From Melitaea cinxia (taxonomy: Eukaryota; Arthropoda; Insecta; Lepidoptera; Nymphalidae), in NCBI RefSeq assembly GCF_905220565.1, contig NC_059416.1:1302001-1366000 (forward strand): DNA of 64,000 bases. The letters run 5' to 3'. Position 1 is the first letter of the stretch. Each line of letters starts with the position of its first letter. The notes beneath the pieces were generated by a model. The model had not been told where the DNA came from. It saw nothing but the letters and a program-made list of their open reading frames with translations, and did no database searches. This document shows, piece by piece, positions 31,376 through 42,281 of the stretch. Both the position numbers and the translations under genes were made by a program.

Positions 31376-31933
31376 TCTTATACTATTAAACGAGCATATA
31401 TATATAATCTGAATCTCGGAAACGGCTCCAACGATTTTCATGAAATTTAGTATGCAGGGAATTTTGGGGGAGATAAATAAATCTAGCTAGGATTTATTTT
31501 TAAAAAATGTCGCTTTATCCTAGTTTTTAGACACTGAAAAAATGGCTACAATATCGTTAAAATACGAAGGTAAATTTCGCACTTAAAGTTGTAGTAGCTC
31601 AGGTGTGTCAATCGGCCGGTCGCGATCGTTCGAAAGGACCACGGTTCAAATCTTCAAATTTCCAGGTCGATTATTATTTTTTCTTTTTTGTTTCTAATTG
31701 CACTCGTTATTTTTTATTTAAATAACCGGTTCTTACTTTTTATTATTATGTCGGTAAAATCGAAAAATATTATTAATATTTTATAATTATTTTTTTGTTT
31801 TCGTTTATTTATATTTATTTATATTTTTTTATTACTGTCGGTAAAAAAAAATATTATTCATATTTTATAAATATGTAATTCGTATTATATATGATTTACT
31901 AAATATACCGAGCTAAGCTCGGTCACCCAGGTA
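31376..31933 (+). mobile_element. Helitron-like element with terminal hairpin
   Basis: Starts A|TCTTATACTATTAAACGAGC. The landmarks AATCTCGGAAACGGCTCCAA, GATTTTCATGAAATTTAGTA and AATCTAGCTAGGATTTATTT follow. It ends just after the perfect hairpin CCGAGC-TAA-GCTCGG (31908-31922) and TCACCCAGGTAA. A hairpin shortly before the 3' end is a Helitron feature, but the CTRR end is not obvious. It contains a tRNA-like segment at about 31590-31660. Confidence 0.6.
31590..31660 (+). other. tRNA-like (Pol III box) segment inside the Helitron-like element
   Basis: GTAGTAGCTCAGGTGTGTC resembles an A box and CCACGGTTCAAATCTTC a B box, about 40 bases apart. No full cloverleaf is evident. Confidence 0.35.
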
Positions 31934-32308
31934 ATAATATTAGTATAGGTAAAACTATCGACATATCGATAAAATTCACGCCCATCACTAGACGTTACTC
32001 ATGAATAACATACATTAATACTGAGTGGCTCCTTGGGAAATATGACGAAAAGTTTTAAAATGTACACACGGGTACCTAAGTTCCCCATTCTCTTGTTCGC
32101 CAGTCTGATACCTATTCATCAGAACATAATGAATAGAATTCTTTGCATGGATATTTTTCGCGTCTTTGTATAGAATGAATAATTTTAAACAGTTAAATTT
32201 ATAAGACGCTGTGAAAATATAGGCAAACTGAGATTTTTTTGTAGCTTCGTTATCTATAGCAATCATTGTATATGGTTTTATCTTTTTTATACGACTAAGT
32301 CAGTAAAT

Positions 32309-32470
32309 GGCGTTGGCGCAACGGTCACAGCACTGGTTTGTGGATGCGCTGGCGGTTGCGGATTCGATCCCCACACATGACAAACATTTGTATTGACCAT
32401 ACAGATGTTTGCCGTGGTCTGGGTGTTGGTATAGTCCTTATGGGTCTCTCCACCGTGCCCCGGAGTGTTC
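32309..32470 (+). mobile_element. SINE-A, 3'-truncated
   Basis: A-box GCGTTGGCGCAACGGTCAC and B-box GCGGATTCGATCCCCAC are well preserved, followed by TTGTATTGACCATACAGATG. It stops near CCACCGTGCCCCGGAGTG and lacks the RTE-like tail, so it is probably a later deletion. Confidence 0.8.
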
Positions 32471-32548
32471 ACTCTGTCCTGTCAAGTCAGGTTCAAACCA
32501 TCTCTAGTCTAGCTATTAAATTGTGTCTGATGTGTGATGCTATATGAC

Positions 32549-32549
32549 A

Positions 32550-32593
<44 letters not shown>
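32549..32593. repeat. (AT)n microsatellite
   Basis: Alternating AT with a single G interruption. Confidence 0.85.
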
Positions 32594-32649
32594 TTATACA
32601 GAAATAAATAATGGGTTTTACAGTAATCTAGTGTCTAAGAGGGAAAGGT

Positions 32650-32937
32650 TCAACTGAGGTAGGGTACAGCAGGAATTTCCTGCTCAAAATATGGACAGCT
32701 CGACTGGGGTAGTACCTCGACCTTACAGAAGATCACAGCAAAATTATACTGTTTTCAAACAGTATTGTGTTCCTGTTGGTGAGTAAGGTGACCAGAGCTC
32801 CTGGGGGGATTGGGGATTGGGTCGGCAACGCGCTTGCGATGCTTCTGGTGTTGCAGGTGTCTATAAGCTACAGTAATCGCTTACCATCAGGTGGGCCGTA
32901 CGCTTATTTGCCGACCTAGTAACATAAAAAAATAAAA
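32650..32937 (+). mobile_element. rep-B, complete form
   Basis: CAACTGAGGTAGGGTACAGC, the palindrome GCAGGAATTTCCTGC, ACCTCGACCTTACAGAAGAT, GCTCCTGGGGGGATTGGGGA and TGCCGACCTAGTAACATAAA with an A-rich end. The order matches 54418-54704 throughout. Confidence 0.85.
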
Positions 32938-32999
32938 ATAAGAGCTGGTTAAATCCTAATAATACATACGTATATCTAATTATACATTATTTTCTTGAA

Positions 33000-33455
33000 A
33001 GGAATATTTCTAGGTATCAAAGTTAACAGACAAATACACTCGAATAACCTTCAGTAATTTGACCCAATTAAAATGTGAAATTAAAATAAACTTTAGAGTA
33101 AACTTCTTGACTTTAAATCGAGCGCGCGGAACCATTTAACATTTAGTTAACCGTAAGAGGAATCCGCTTCGAAAATTCACAAATGCGACGTTTTAATTAA
33201 TTCGTAAGGAATATTTTCTATTGGACTTTTTGATGTCATTCGTAATTAATTTCTGATTCACAGTTCAAAGTCAGTGAGTCGGGATATTAATTTCGTTAAA
33301 TTTTTTATTATAAATGATAATAATGGAATATAAAGTGTACAGCTATATTTAGTAAGAAAAGAGTTATTTGAATCTGCAGTGATTACAGTTCATGGATGAG
33401 TGACAATCGACATGGGGGAAGGTCAATGAGGTGAACCAAACCCAATGATAGTCAA
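33000..33455. other. No recognised content
   Basis: AT-rich sequence; no gene or repeat family. Confidence 0.5.
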
Positions 33456-33458
33456 CCT

Positions 33459-33470
33459 AACACTGAATTA
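33459..33470 (+). repeat. Left target duplication of SINE-C
   Basis: AACACTGAATTA, identical to 33796-33807. Confidence 0.9.
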
Positions 33471-33795
33471 TCATTACAGCCTATACCGTCCACTGCTGGG
33501 CATAGGCCTCCACAAGTTTACGCCAAAAATAACGTGAACTCATGTGTTTTGCCCATAGTCACCACGCTGGGCAGGCGGGTTGGTGACCGCAGTACTGGCT
33601 TGTCGCACCGAAGACGCTGCTGCCCGTCTTCGGCCTGTGTATTTCAAAGCCAGCAATTGGATGGTTATCCCGCCATCGGTCGGCTTTTTAAGTTTCAAGG
33701 TGGTAGCGGAACTGTGTTATCCCTTAGTCGCCTCTTACGACACCCACGGGAAGAGAGGGGTGGCTAAATTCTTTAGTGCCGTAGCCACACAGCAC
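33471..33795 (-). mobile_element. SINE-C, full length with perfect TSD
   Basis: 325-bp copy bounded on both sides by AACACTGAATTA. This fixes the family ends: on the minus strand the element starts GTGCTGTGTGGCTACGGCAC and finishes GGACGGTATAGGCTGTAATG. It serves as the empty-site reference for the insertion at 15705. Confidence 0.9.
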
Positions 33796-33807
33796 AACAC
33801 TGAATTA
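33796..33807 (+). repeat. Right target duplication of SINE-C
   Basis: AACACTGAATTA, identical to 33459-33470. Confidence 0.9.
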
Positions 33808-33941
33808 ATATTAAGATAATTGTAAGTATATATAAGCAGAAGTGCAGATGTCATATGTGCTTGTGCAAACAGAAATTTCGCAAGAAGTAACCTAAATTAA
33901 AGAAGGTTATTCGATCGCCAAGACAAATGATTGTATGCTTG

Positions 33942-33975
33942 ATTGTATGCAAAGTGTATACACTTTGCACACAAT
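33942..33975. repeat. 34-bp palindrome, one mismatch
   Basis: The core TGCAAAGTGTATACACTTTG plus CA is a perfect 22-bp palindrome. ATTGT and ACAAT extend it beyond one mismatched pair. There is no spacer. Confidence 0.85.
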
Positions 33976-34122
33976 AATACTCTTTTTTTGTAGTCTACCA
34001 CCTCATCACCAAGGGGGAGTGGGGTAGTCGTAAAGTTGCTAAAAAACATGACGTGATTAATAGACGACGATTAAATTAAAAACATATATATATATTTTAA
34101 GGGTCGTCTAGGGGTACAACTA

Positions 34123-34346
34123 TCCCGGCCAAAAAACGTTCGGCTCACCTGATGGTAAGCGAATAGCGTAGGCTATAAACGTCTGCAACACGACAAACAT
34201 CGCCAGCGCGTTGACCACCCTACTCCCAATTTCTGATCTCTGGTCACCTTACCCACTACAGGAACACAACACTCCTTGAAAGCAGTATTATTTAGCTGTG
34301 ATTTTATTGTAAAGTCGAGGTAATTCCCTAGTCGGGCATCTCCAGA
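34123..34346 (-). mobile_element. rep-B copy
   Basis: CGGCTCACCTGATGGTAAGC, CTCTGGTCACCTTACCCACT, ATTATTTAGCTGTGATTTTA and CCTAGTCGGGCATCTCCAG. The 5' start is missing here, but a further 5' piece lies at 34613-34675. Confidence 0.75.
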
Positions 34347-34612
34347 AATTGACGCTAGAATTTATATTTCCTCACTGATTTTATATTGTTATTATTTGAA
34401 ATCGATTTCACTAAACACGAATATTGTATGGTAAAAAAAAAAAACAAATAAAACCTACTTTGTATTACGACATATCTCATTTTGAAAGAAAAAAAAGATA
34501 AAAAAACGTGTTTACTTTTTTGTCCAGCGTTTCATTGCACAAGATATATGTAGAACAATGATAAAGAGATCAGTAGACTGGATGCGTGCACGTTACTGAA
34601 TCTTGAAGCCCG

Positions 34613-34675
34613 AGGGAGTCGGTCTGCTCCAGATTTTGTGCAAGATATTTCATACTGTGCCCTACCTAAGTTGTA
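34613..34675 (-). mobile_element. rep-B 5' fragment
   Basis: GGTCTGCTCCAGATTTTGTG and ACTGTGCCCTACCTAAGTTG are the complement of the rep-B start. It probably belongs to the copy at 34123-34346, separated by about 265 bases of inserted or unaligned sequence. Confidence 0.6.
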
Positions 34676-34679
34676 CCTA

Positions 34680-35895
34680 ATTATTAGTTTCCACAACTAT
34701 TGAACCTGCACCGTTGGCCTTAATGGGACTTTTATTACAACTGAGCCACATCGCCACCATTCTAGCACTGCTAATATTCTGTATTAAAATTACTTGAAAG
34801 CGTATTTACGATTTCCATTGGTTCTATTCATAGCATGCTCTCTTTTATATTCAATTCAGAAATGCATCAATTGTTTTCAATGGGAATACTTTTTCTTTGA
34901 TATTAATGTAAAATTCTAATTTCGTACGAAACTAGACGAGTCGTGCTGTTTCACTCGTTTTTTTATTTATTTTTCTGTCACTATGTCATTGTGTTGCTGA
35001 ATCTTCTCCGTTAGATTTGTTTTTTAATATAGAAAAATCTTTTAAAATTAGTTTTTATTGGTTTTGAAATAAACACCATCATACAATAAATAACATAAAT
35101 ATTATAATTTTAATACCTACTATAGGTTACTTGTATATATTGTTATGGTATTGTATTATGACAATTTTTGTCATTAACATCTGTACAGACAATTTACGTA
35201 GTTTGACAGGAATATTATGTGAGAAACTGAAGTGGAGTAGTGAGGTGGATTATTTTTTTTAATGGGAAAGAGCCTCAAAAATGGGACGCTTAAAACCAGG
35301 CTTAATTTAATTGAGTTGAAACTGAGTATATGTTAACATTACTATTAATATAACTGTACGCTGTGCAATAATTATTAACTTTTTTTTTGTTTAGTTAATT
35401 ATTTAATTTGATTGGTTGACATAACATATCCTAATCATTGAGATTAAATATATATTTAATTTGATCTGTTTAATTATATGTATGATTTTAAATTCGATTT
35501 CTAATGTTTTGTGTTGTAATTTTTATTTTTTGTCTTCTCTGTATATCGATGTATGTGAGCGAGTGTGAATTAATGTTTATTATTATTATTATGTGACTTG
35601 ATGTCACTCCACCCGCTTAATATATAATAGATACATATATTATAATAAATACTTATATAAATAATATAGTAAATTTACTTATACTTACATATATATAAAT
35701 ATAATAATAATAATTATTATTATTTTGTTGTTTCGTCATGTTTAATTCAGTTTTTTTTTATCTACCTTGTCCAAAATAAAAGTACTATTATTATTATTAA
35801 TATTATTAATTTTGGCAATTTATAGGTACAATGTTCACAATAATAGTTTGTTATAGGGGGCGTTATGGTCTGGGCGTTTTTGTTGGTGCTGTAAA
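34680..35895. other. Mostly unassigned, with TTA/ATA microsatellites
   Basis: AT-rich. (TTA)n runs occur near 35578-35590 and 35790-35815, and an ATA-rich stretch at 35630-35725. AGTGGAGTAGTGAGGTGGAT near 35230 may be a SINE-A relic. Confidence 0.45.
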
Positions 35896-35900
35896 TTTTT

Positions 35901-36175
35901 TTACTGCCTTCAACAAAGGAGGTAGTTCTCAATTCGACTGTGTTTTTTATGTACCTCATAATTTTTTACTGGATGAACCCATTTCGATGATTCTTTTTTT
36001 AAACGAAAGGTGGCCATGTGATACCATTCAAACTCGATCAAGTTCTTATATGTTTTTTTTTTTGGGTTATCTCTAATGTTGTGTTTTTAATTGATAATTT
36101 TTCCGTGTACCTACGTTGTTTTACAGGTCGATGTAATTGAAGTCGGCGTTTTTCGTTTGCAAGCAAACACAATTA
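35901..36175 (+). mobile_element. Family E, deleted copy
   Basis: CTTCAACAAAGGAGGTAGTT, CTCAATTCGACTGTGTTTTT, right end TCGATGTAATTGAAGTCGGC, hairpin GTTTGCAAGCAAAC and ACAATTA. Confidence 0.75.
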
Positions 36176-36305
36176 CTGAAATCTCGGTGTGGAAATCTCA
36201 TCTTATTGGAAGGTAGTTCAACAGACTTTTGATGAAATTTGATACGAAAATAGAGTAGACTTTAAAAAAGGACATAGGCTACTTTTTACTGTGAAAATAA
36301 AGTTA

Positions 36306-36379
36306 ATTGTCTGGATCTGATGATGGGGTCCCAGAGAAATCGAGGGAAACCCTCGAAAATCCGCATAACTTTTTACTGT
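36306..36379 (+). mobile_element. Family E internal fragment
   Basis: GGATCTGATGATGGGGTCCC, AGAGAAATCGAGGGAAACCC and CATAACTTTTTACTG, without ends. Confidence 0.6.
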
Positions 36380-36384
36380 TTTTT

Positions 36385-36960
36385 AAACAAAAACAAAAAA
36401 AACTTTTCCAAAATAAGTATTGTAAAACAAAAATAAAAATACTGTCTCATGTAATTATTCTTTGCGCCTGTGTCGCGGACAAAAGCCAGTTTGATTTAAA
36501 TGAAAACAAATTATTATTTGTGGATTTTTTTTTTATTACATAGCACCAGAATGATTGATTAGAACTTTTGTTTATTCAACGGTGTCCAATAAGAAGCTTA
36601 GCACGGAAATTACGTTTTGATCCGTATATTTAAATAAAATGTCCAGGAACACGAAGGGTCAACAAGGCCCTAATTTTTTGGGTTTTTATAGCACCATTGA
36701 ATTTTATAAAGACTTTCCAACAGTTGTGCATGTAACATATAACAGAAACTAATTAAAGATATCGTTATTTAATTTTAATGCATTTAAAAATGTACACATG
36801 TACATGTTACGGTAAATAATACTCTAGATTTCAGGTTTATTTATTTTTTTAAATACTTAACAAAATATTTACTGGATACATACTACAAATAATTTGTACG
36901 ATTTTATTTTTGTGTTACTCACACATTAGTAATTCTAAACCGCCACCGCTTAGACCGAAT
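36385..36960. other. No recognised content
   Basis: AT-rich. GTACGATTTTATTTTTGTGT with TACTCACACATTAG at about 36897-36930 matches a segment of the inverted repeat at 49.2 kb. Confidence 0.45.
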
Positions 36961-36969
36961 ATAAAATCA

Positions 36970-37095
36970 TCATATCAAAAATTTCGATCTAGCGGGTACA
37001 TCGTTCTGTAGCTTAATTGGCTAGAGCACCGACACGGTCAGTCGGAGACGCAGGTTCGATCCCCGCTGGAACGGTCGATTTTTTATATGATATTA
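36970..37095 (+). repeat. Repeat carrying the tRNA-like cloverleaf, with inverted flanks
   Basis: The left flank ATCATATCAAAAATTTCGAT...AGCGGG is mirrored by the right flank CCGCTGG...TCGATTTTTTATATGAT. Related copies are at 49.07-49.14 kb (reverse) and 21.65-21.70 kb (3' piece), so it is a dispersed repeat rather than a lone tRNA gene. Confidence 0.55.
37002..37073 (+). other. tRNA-like 72-nt cloverleaf, anticodon position GGT
   Basis: Acceptor arm CGTTCTG/TGGAACG pairs over 7 bp with two G-U pairs. The D arm is GCTT-loop-GAGC. The anticodon arm CCGAC-ACGGTCA-GTCGG is a perfect 5-bp stem and the T arm is GCAGG-TTCGATC-CCCGC with one mismatch. The anticodon position reads GGT (Thr), but base 33 is C instead of the nearly universal U. 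Eukaryotic tRNA-Thr normally uses AGT here. Diverged copies lie elsewhere in the window, so I regard it as a repeat-borne tRNA pseudogene or SINE head. Confidence 0.6.
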
Positions 37096-37499
37096 AAAAA
37101 ATATCTACTAATAAATTACGTTTGCAGCAGTCAGGGTCGAAAAAAAAACCGAATACTTTATAATTATTTATTAACACTGTATGAATACAATTATTCTTAA
37201 GACTAACGACTACCTTACTCGAAGTGGGAATAAAAAGTGTTTGAAATAATTATACAATTAATAAAGTTAAAAATGAGAACAATAGGGCATTGAAAGGCTA
37301 ATACGGGGAACTCGGCCAATATGGGAAACTCGTGAGGTGATCGCCTGGGAACTTTCCATCTGTTTGGTACGTCAGAATATCGTGGGATCGTGGTTATCAT
37401 GGTTCCGTAACTAATAGAAGATGTCGATCGCAATTTTTGGCATTAATTGACCTTATTAATGAACTACAACACCATTATTAGGTAGGATAATTGATAGTA

Positions 37500-37700
37500 A
37501 TCGTGTTTGCTCGCAAATAAAAAAAACCGACTTCAATTACATCGACCGGTAATACAACGTAGGTAGACGAAAAAATTGTCAAGTAAATACGCATTATTAG
37601 ATATAACTAAAAAGTACTTGTCATATCTTGATTAAATTTCAATAAGGCCAAGTGTAAAAAGCTACAAAAGTAGTTGTAGCTTTTCAAAGTCGGATAAAAC
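37500..37700 (-). mobile_element. Family E copy, left end degraded
   Basis: GTGTTTGCTCGCAAATAAAA, CCGACTTCAATTACATCGAC and TACGCATTATTAGATATAAC; the inner end dissolves into CTTTTCAAAGTCGGATAA. Confidence 0.7.
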
Positions 37701-37704
37701 AAAA

Positions 37705-38990
37705 GATGTTAATTATACTAGCGATCAACTCGTTGGACAAACGAACGCCTTATATTGTATTTGTATAGATAATACATACACTTGCTAAACCATAGGAATA
37801 ACAAGCATAACGTAACAGATCAAAAATAAAAAAATACATCCTTATCACGTATCAGCCAGTACGTTCTATTATTTCCTCATGAGCTTGTTCGTATTTTCAA
37901 CGAAAAAAAAAAAACAAAAACAAAAAAAAGGTCGTCAAATAAGGTTGTATATATTTTTGACAGTGGCAAATCGTTTTGTAACCTGTGTGATAAACGTTAG
38001 TCAATTAATCCCGTTCGTTAGTGTTGATATTAAATAAAAAAAGAAAGAGTTGTTTAGTTCAGAGTGAGTTTGTTCATAGTTTCATTTTTGTGTAATTATA
38101 ACGCAACTTAGCGCTGGAAATAGGAACTAATATGAGTTTGGTATCATTCCGAAGTCAAGACTGACAGACGTAAGTTTTGTACCAAAAATATAGATATAAA
38201 GAGTTTGGATTCAAGTCAATAATAATTAATGCTATCACAACTTGTTAGAATTATCCAACAGAAATCTGCAACTGATATTATTTCTTCCTCAAAAGCTTAT
38301 ACTTAGCAAACAATTTATTTGACAACTGAAATTTCTGTCATAACATATCAAATATACTCCGATTTATAATATTAATACAGGCGTCACTCGGACATACACG
38401 GAGTCTATTTCTGTCAGCGATAATTCAATCGCTCTAGACCTAAATAACCATCCACCGACCAATCCGCTCTAAGCAATTGAAGTTGAATTAGATTGCTACG
38501 GTTTCAATTAAAGATGCCTAATCGAAATTACTTGGTTCGGACTACGGTTAGTTTAGGCGTATTTTGATTTGTTTTTAAGTTTTAAATTCATCGAGCGCAA
38601 AGGATTATTTGTGTTTCCGCTGTCTGTGTATATTGAATGTTCGTGTAATGTATCTATGGTCGCAACAATACAATAAAATTTTAATAAAGCTAAAATTAAA
38701 GAAGGTATACAAGTAGCTTGTTTGCTCATTATAAAAGTCTGGACTTTAAAATATGTACAATTAAATATTGACGTTAGTATGAAACTTGGTATGAAAGCGT
38801 TCAACTGATTGTTTGTTTTGTATTTTTATTGTGTAGCTTTTCGAGTATGTACGTAATAAAATATTTTTTATTGATATTTTTTTTTAAGTTTAATAATAAA
38901 TAATTGAGTTGAAGTAACTCTCCGAATGCAAAATCTCATAAGTTATAAATTTCAAAATTATTGCTCTTTGGTTTTATGGAGACATATTCG
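37705..38990. other. No recognised content
   Basis: 1.3 kb of AT-rich sequence with no family landmark; one of the few long stretches that may be single-copy. No gene is supported. Confidence 0.5.
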
Positions 38991-38995
38991 CTTTC

Positions 38996-39224
38996 ATTAA
39001 CCGACTTCCAAAAAAAGAGGAGGTTCTCAATTCGACTGTATTTTTTTTTATGTTTGTTACATCAGAACTTTTGACCAGATGGACAGATTTCGACAATTTT
39101 TTTTTAATCGAAAGGTGGTGTGTGTTAATTGGTCCCATTTAAATTTATTTGAGATCTAACAACTACTTTTCGAGTTATATCTAATAATGCGTTTTTTTTT
39201 TCGTTTGTGAGCAAACACAATTAT
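38996..39224 (+). mobile_element. Family E, internally deleted copy
   Basis: Left end TTAACCGACTTCCAAAAAAA is joined through CTAATAATGCG directly to the right hairpin GTTTGTGAGCAAAC and ACAATTA. The right GAAGTCGG motif is deleted. Confidence 0.8.
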
Positions 39225-39594
39225 CATATGACTTTTCCGAATACGCAGTTACATCAAGTTTACATAAATACTGTATCGCGTAAAATCAGCCAATAATACT
39301 TGTAAATACTGAATCATTCATTCGATGTCTCTTGTTTTTTATTATTTTATCAGTCACTTTCGCAATCTGATTATTATTCTAGTACGGATTTGATGGATTT
39401 GTGATTTTTAGCGAGCAATTGCTATTTGACTTTCTCTAGACCTTGCGAGTTATTTACGACCGTTTTGGTGTTACATTGGTTTACATATCATTGGTTATTT
39501 TTGCGTTTGAAAAAAATTTTCTGCCTGTATGTTTAAACTAGAAGTTTCTATGAAATATCTATGCCTCACAGTTCTAACTACATTTTTTGGAAAT

Positions 39595-39802
39595 GGCGAC
39601 GCGTTGGCACAGCGGGCACAGTACTGGCTGTTGTATTTTCGATCGCGAGTTCGATATCCGCTCACGTAAAATACTTGTACATCTATATGGTTATAGATGT
39701 TTGTCTTGGTATGGGCGTTTGTGCTTGTATGTTATGTGTGTTTCTACACCCCCGACACAGGAGTAAGTCTTATTTGGGTCCGTTGAGTGGGAAGCATTTT
39801 AA
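39595..39802 (+). mobile_element. SINE-A' copy
   Basis: GCGACGCGTTGGCACAGCGG (A box), GATCGCGAGTTCGATATCCG (B box) and ACACCCCCGACACAGGAGTA. More diverged than 30913-31124. Confidence 0.7.
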
Positions 39803-40185
39803 GTAACCACAAATGGACTCACTGAACAGTAAATTTAAGATTTCTATTCGATCAGATCTGAATACAAACTAGAGAAGTCTGGGCCTACGTAATGAGTTCT
39901 AAATAAATACTTTCAAAGGTAGATACGTAACTAAACAAAGTTAAAAAAACAAAAAGCTTCTCATATATGTATCATTCGATCCCAAAGATAAACAACCCTG
40001 TTACAGAGAGACAGATGGACGATTTGATACCTTTTCCTTTTTTATTGGTCACTAGCAGACGCAACAGAGTTTGTTTTACCCTCCGAACTGTCACAAGTGC
40101 GATGTTGAGTAACAAGCGTTGCGTTTTATGAAAAAAATCCTATTTCAAGCGCTATTTTATTAATTTTCCTTTTATTTAACTGAAG

Positions 40186-40258
40186 CAGTCGGCTGTTCCG
40201 TATAACACAAGCATTAAGCTGCTTATCTTAGGAACAAACGACCGTGTTTGTATTTTAA
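40186..40258 (+). mobile_element. SINE-H 3' fragment
   Basis: ATAACACAAGCATTAAGCTG, TTATCTTAGGAACAAACGAC and CGTGTTTGTATTTT match the 3' half of the SINE-H at 60483-60720. Confidence 0.55.
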
Positions 40259-40490
40259 AGACTTTTTTATTTGCAAAGTATGATGAAGAACTTAAAAAGT
40301 AAAAGCCGAATTGGTTTAGGTGTTCTCAAATTTTGCGTTACACACACATTCAGCTGTAAATTTTTACTTATACATGATGATTACATAAAAATGGAATAGC
40401 GCTTGTGATGTTTTTAGTGTTACAAGTGTCCATGGACTAAATTAACCATTGAAAATGAGATACGTCTTGTCATCTACGTTGTTGTATATA

Positions 40491-40708
40491 TTAACCGACT
40501 TGAAAAAGAAGGAGGTTCTCAATTCTAAATTATATTTTTATGTCCTATCTGATAGTTTTTTTTACTGAGTATAGGGTTTTGATAATTTATTTTATATTTG
40601 AAAGTTTGCTTGTTATGTGGTAGCTTTAAATTGAGCGATAATAATGTGAATATGGATTCATATTTTATTATTTATTGATGTAATTTGAAGTCGGTTTATT
40701 TTGTTTGA
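40491..40708 (+). mobile_element. Family E, deleted copy
   Basis: TTAACCGACTTGAAAAAGAA, GGAGGTTCTCAATTCTAAAT and right GATGTAATTTGAAGTCGGTT. Confidence 0.65.
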
Positions 40709-40716
40709 CGAGAGAC

Positions 40717-41048
40717 GACGCGTTGGCGCAACGGACACAGCGCTGATTTGTGGCTGTTGCACTGGCGGTGGCGGGTTCGATCCCCGCACATGACAAACAT
40801 TTGTATTGGCCATACATATGTTTGCCGTGGTATGAGTGTTTGTGCAGTCCTTGTGGGTCTCCCCACCATACCTCGGAAAGTACGCTAAGCCGTCGGTCCC
40901 GGTTGTAATAATGTACACCTGATAGCGATCGTTACTCATAGAAGGGAATATATCCGCCCACCCGCATTGGAACAGCGTGGTGGATTAAGCTGTGATCCTT
41001 TTACTACATCGGGAAAGAGGACCAGCAGTGGAATATTAGGCTGAAGTT
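40717..41048 (+). mobile_element. SINE-A, near full length, host of the Penelope insertion
   Basis: A-box CGTTGGCGCAACGGACAC, B-box GCGGGTTCGATCCCCGC (about 40770-40786), TTGTATTGGCCATACATATG, GTCTCCCCACCATACCTC and the tail CAGCAGTGGAATATTAGGCT. The tail bases ATTAGGCTGAAGTT (41035-41048) recur at 44328-44341 on the far side of the Penelope-like insertion. It starts 8 bases after a family-E copy. Confidence 0.85.
41035..41048 (+). repeat. Left target duplication of the Penelope-like insertion
   Basis: ATTAGGCTGAAGTT, identical to 44328-44341. It is SINE-A tail sequence, so the right copy cannot belong to the Penelope element. Confidence 0.85.
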
Positions 41049-41138
41049 ATCTATCGTTGTGTCCATTTATTATAAATATTCTTTGACGATTAGCAGGAAA
41101 GTGGACATAGGGTGCCAATCAAACCACCAATTGCAAAT

Positions 41139-41184
41139 TCATGCGACGTTTCGATCCTTTATTGGACCATCATCAGGCATCTAT
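41139..41184 (-). ncRNA. Hammerhead-like motif, left copy
   Basis: Mirror of 44223-44268. On the minus strand the order is ATGC, CTGATGA, T, stem II GGTCC/GGATC with loop AATAAA, GAAAC, GTC and GCAT. Confidence 0.5.
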
Positions 41185-42281
41185 AAAATATAAAATCATT
41201 GAAGAAAGCTGTATACATAAACCAATCCATAACAACAAACAAACAAAAAGAAACCAAATCCTCAGTACCTTTACATACGGTAGTCAAAAGACATCTCCCC
41301 GTCAAAGTTCTTTAAGTAAGATTCTAAATTCCAAACCTTATATACTATTTTTTAAGTTATATTCTAAACTTTAATCTCTAAATTTTGAAAATTTAAACTA
41401 CAACATTTGAATTTATTAGGTAACAATATGCACACTTTTAAGTTATTAAGTTTTTAATTTTACAATTTCAAGGCATCAAATTCTCCGAACTTGACTATTG
41501 AACTGCATCTAAAACATCAATCATATATGTACACACAAATAACCATCAAAGACTGACAATATCTACATAACGATCAACAACCAACATTTTATATTACCTT
41601 TACATATGTTAATTACATTTATAATTTTTTTTTCCTCCTATTTTGGTTCCTTTAATTTATATTATTTCTACCCACATGTATTTTTCTTCAATTTTATATA
41701 TTAATTTTTTATTATTCATTATTTAAATTGTTAAGATTTACAAAATATTAGTCATTTCTTATCAAATTGTCATTAAAATTAAGTCATTTAAAATTGGCTA
41801 GTTAAAATTTACATTAATATTTCTATTTTGTAGTTATTGCTCTTTAAATTTACATTTTGTTCTCCAACCTCTTGTATTTTCATGTCTAAAACAACAAATT
41901 ATACATAAGCCACAGCCGAACACGTTACATTGTACAAGAAACAAACTACCCACTACAAGTGTACTAAATACGGATTATGAACTATAATCATTATAATACA
42001 GGCTTTTACTCACATATAGTCGCATCAATACATATTTTTGATTATTAAATTACATCCTCCAATTAGTTTTTTAATTTTAATTTTTTTTTGTTAACGGCCG
42101 AAAAACACGTCACTCCACATGGATTTCACAACTGTCAAAAAACCCCTCGTTATGTCTGATTGAACACAGATGTTACATGCAAATAATTATCAAAATGTCA
42201 AATATTACCACTTACAATTCAAAATTATTAATTTTCAAAATTATTACTTATTTTCAGGAAAATTCCATACATTTAATTATA

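Noticed and set aside
37002..37073. Functional tRNA-Thr gene
   Set aside because: C instead of U at position 33, a T-stem mismatch, an anticodon not normally used in eukaryotic nuclear tRNA-Thr, and diverged repeat copies elsewhere.
41141..41374. 77-codon frame MRRFDPLLDHHQ and its mirror at 44033-44266
   Set aside because: Antisense to the Penelope 3' UTR and overlapping the hammerhead-like motif; no homology expected, and duplicated only because the arm is.
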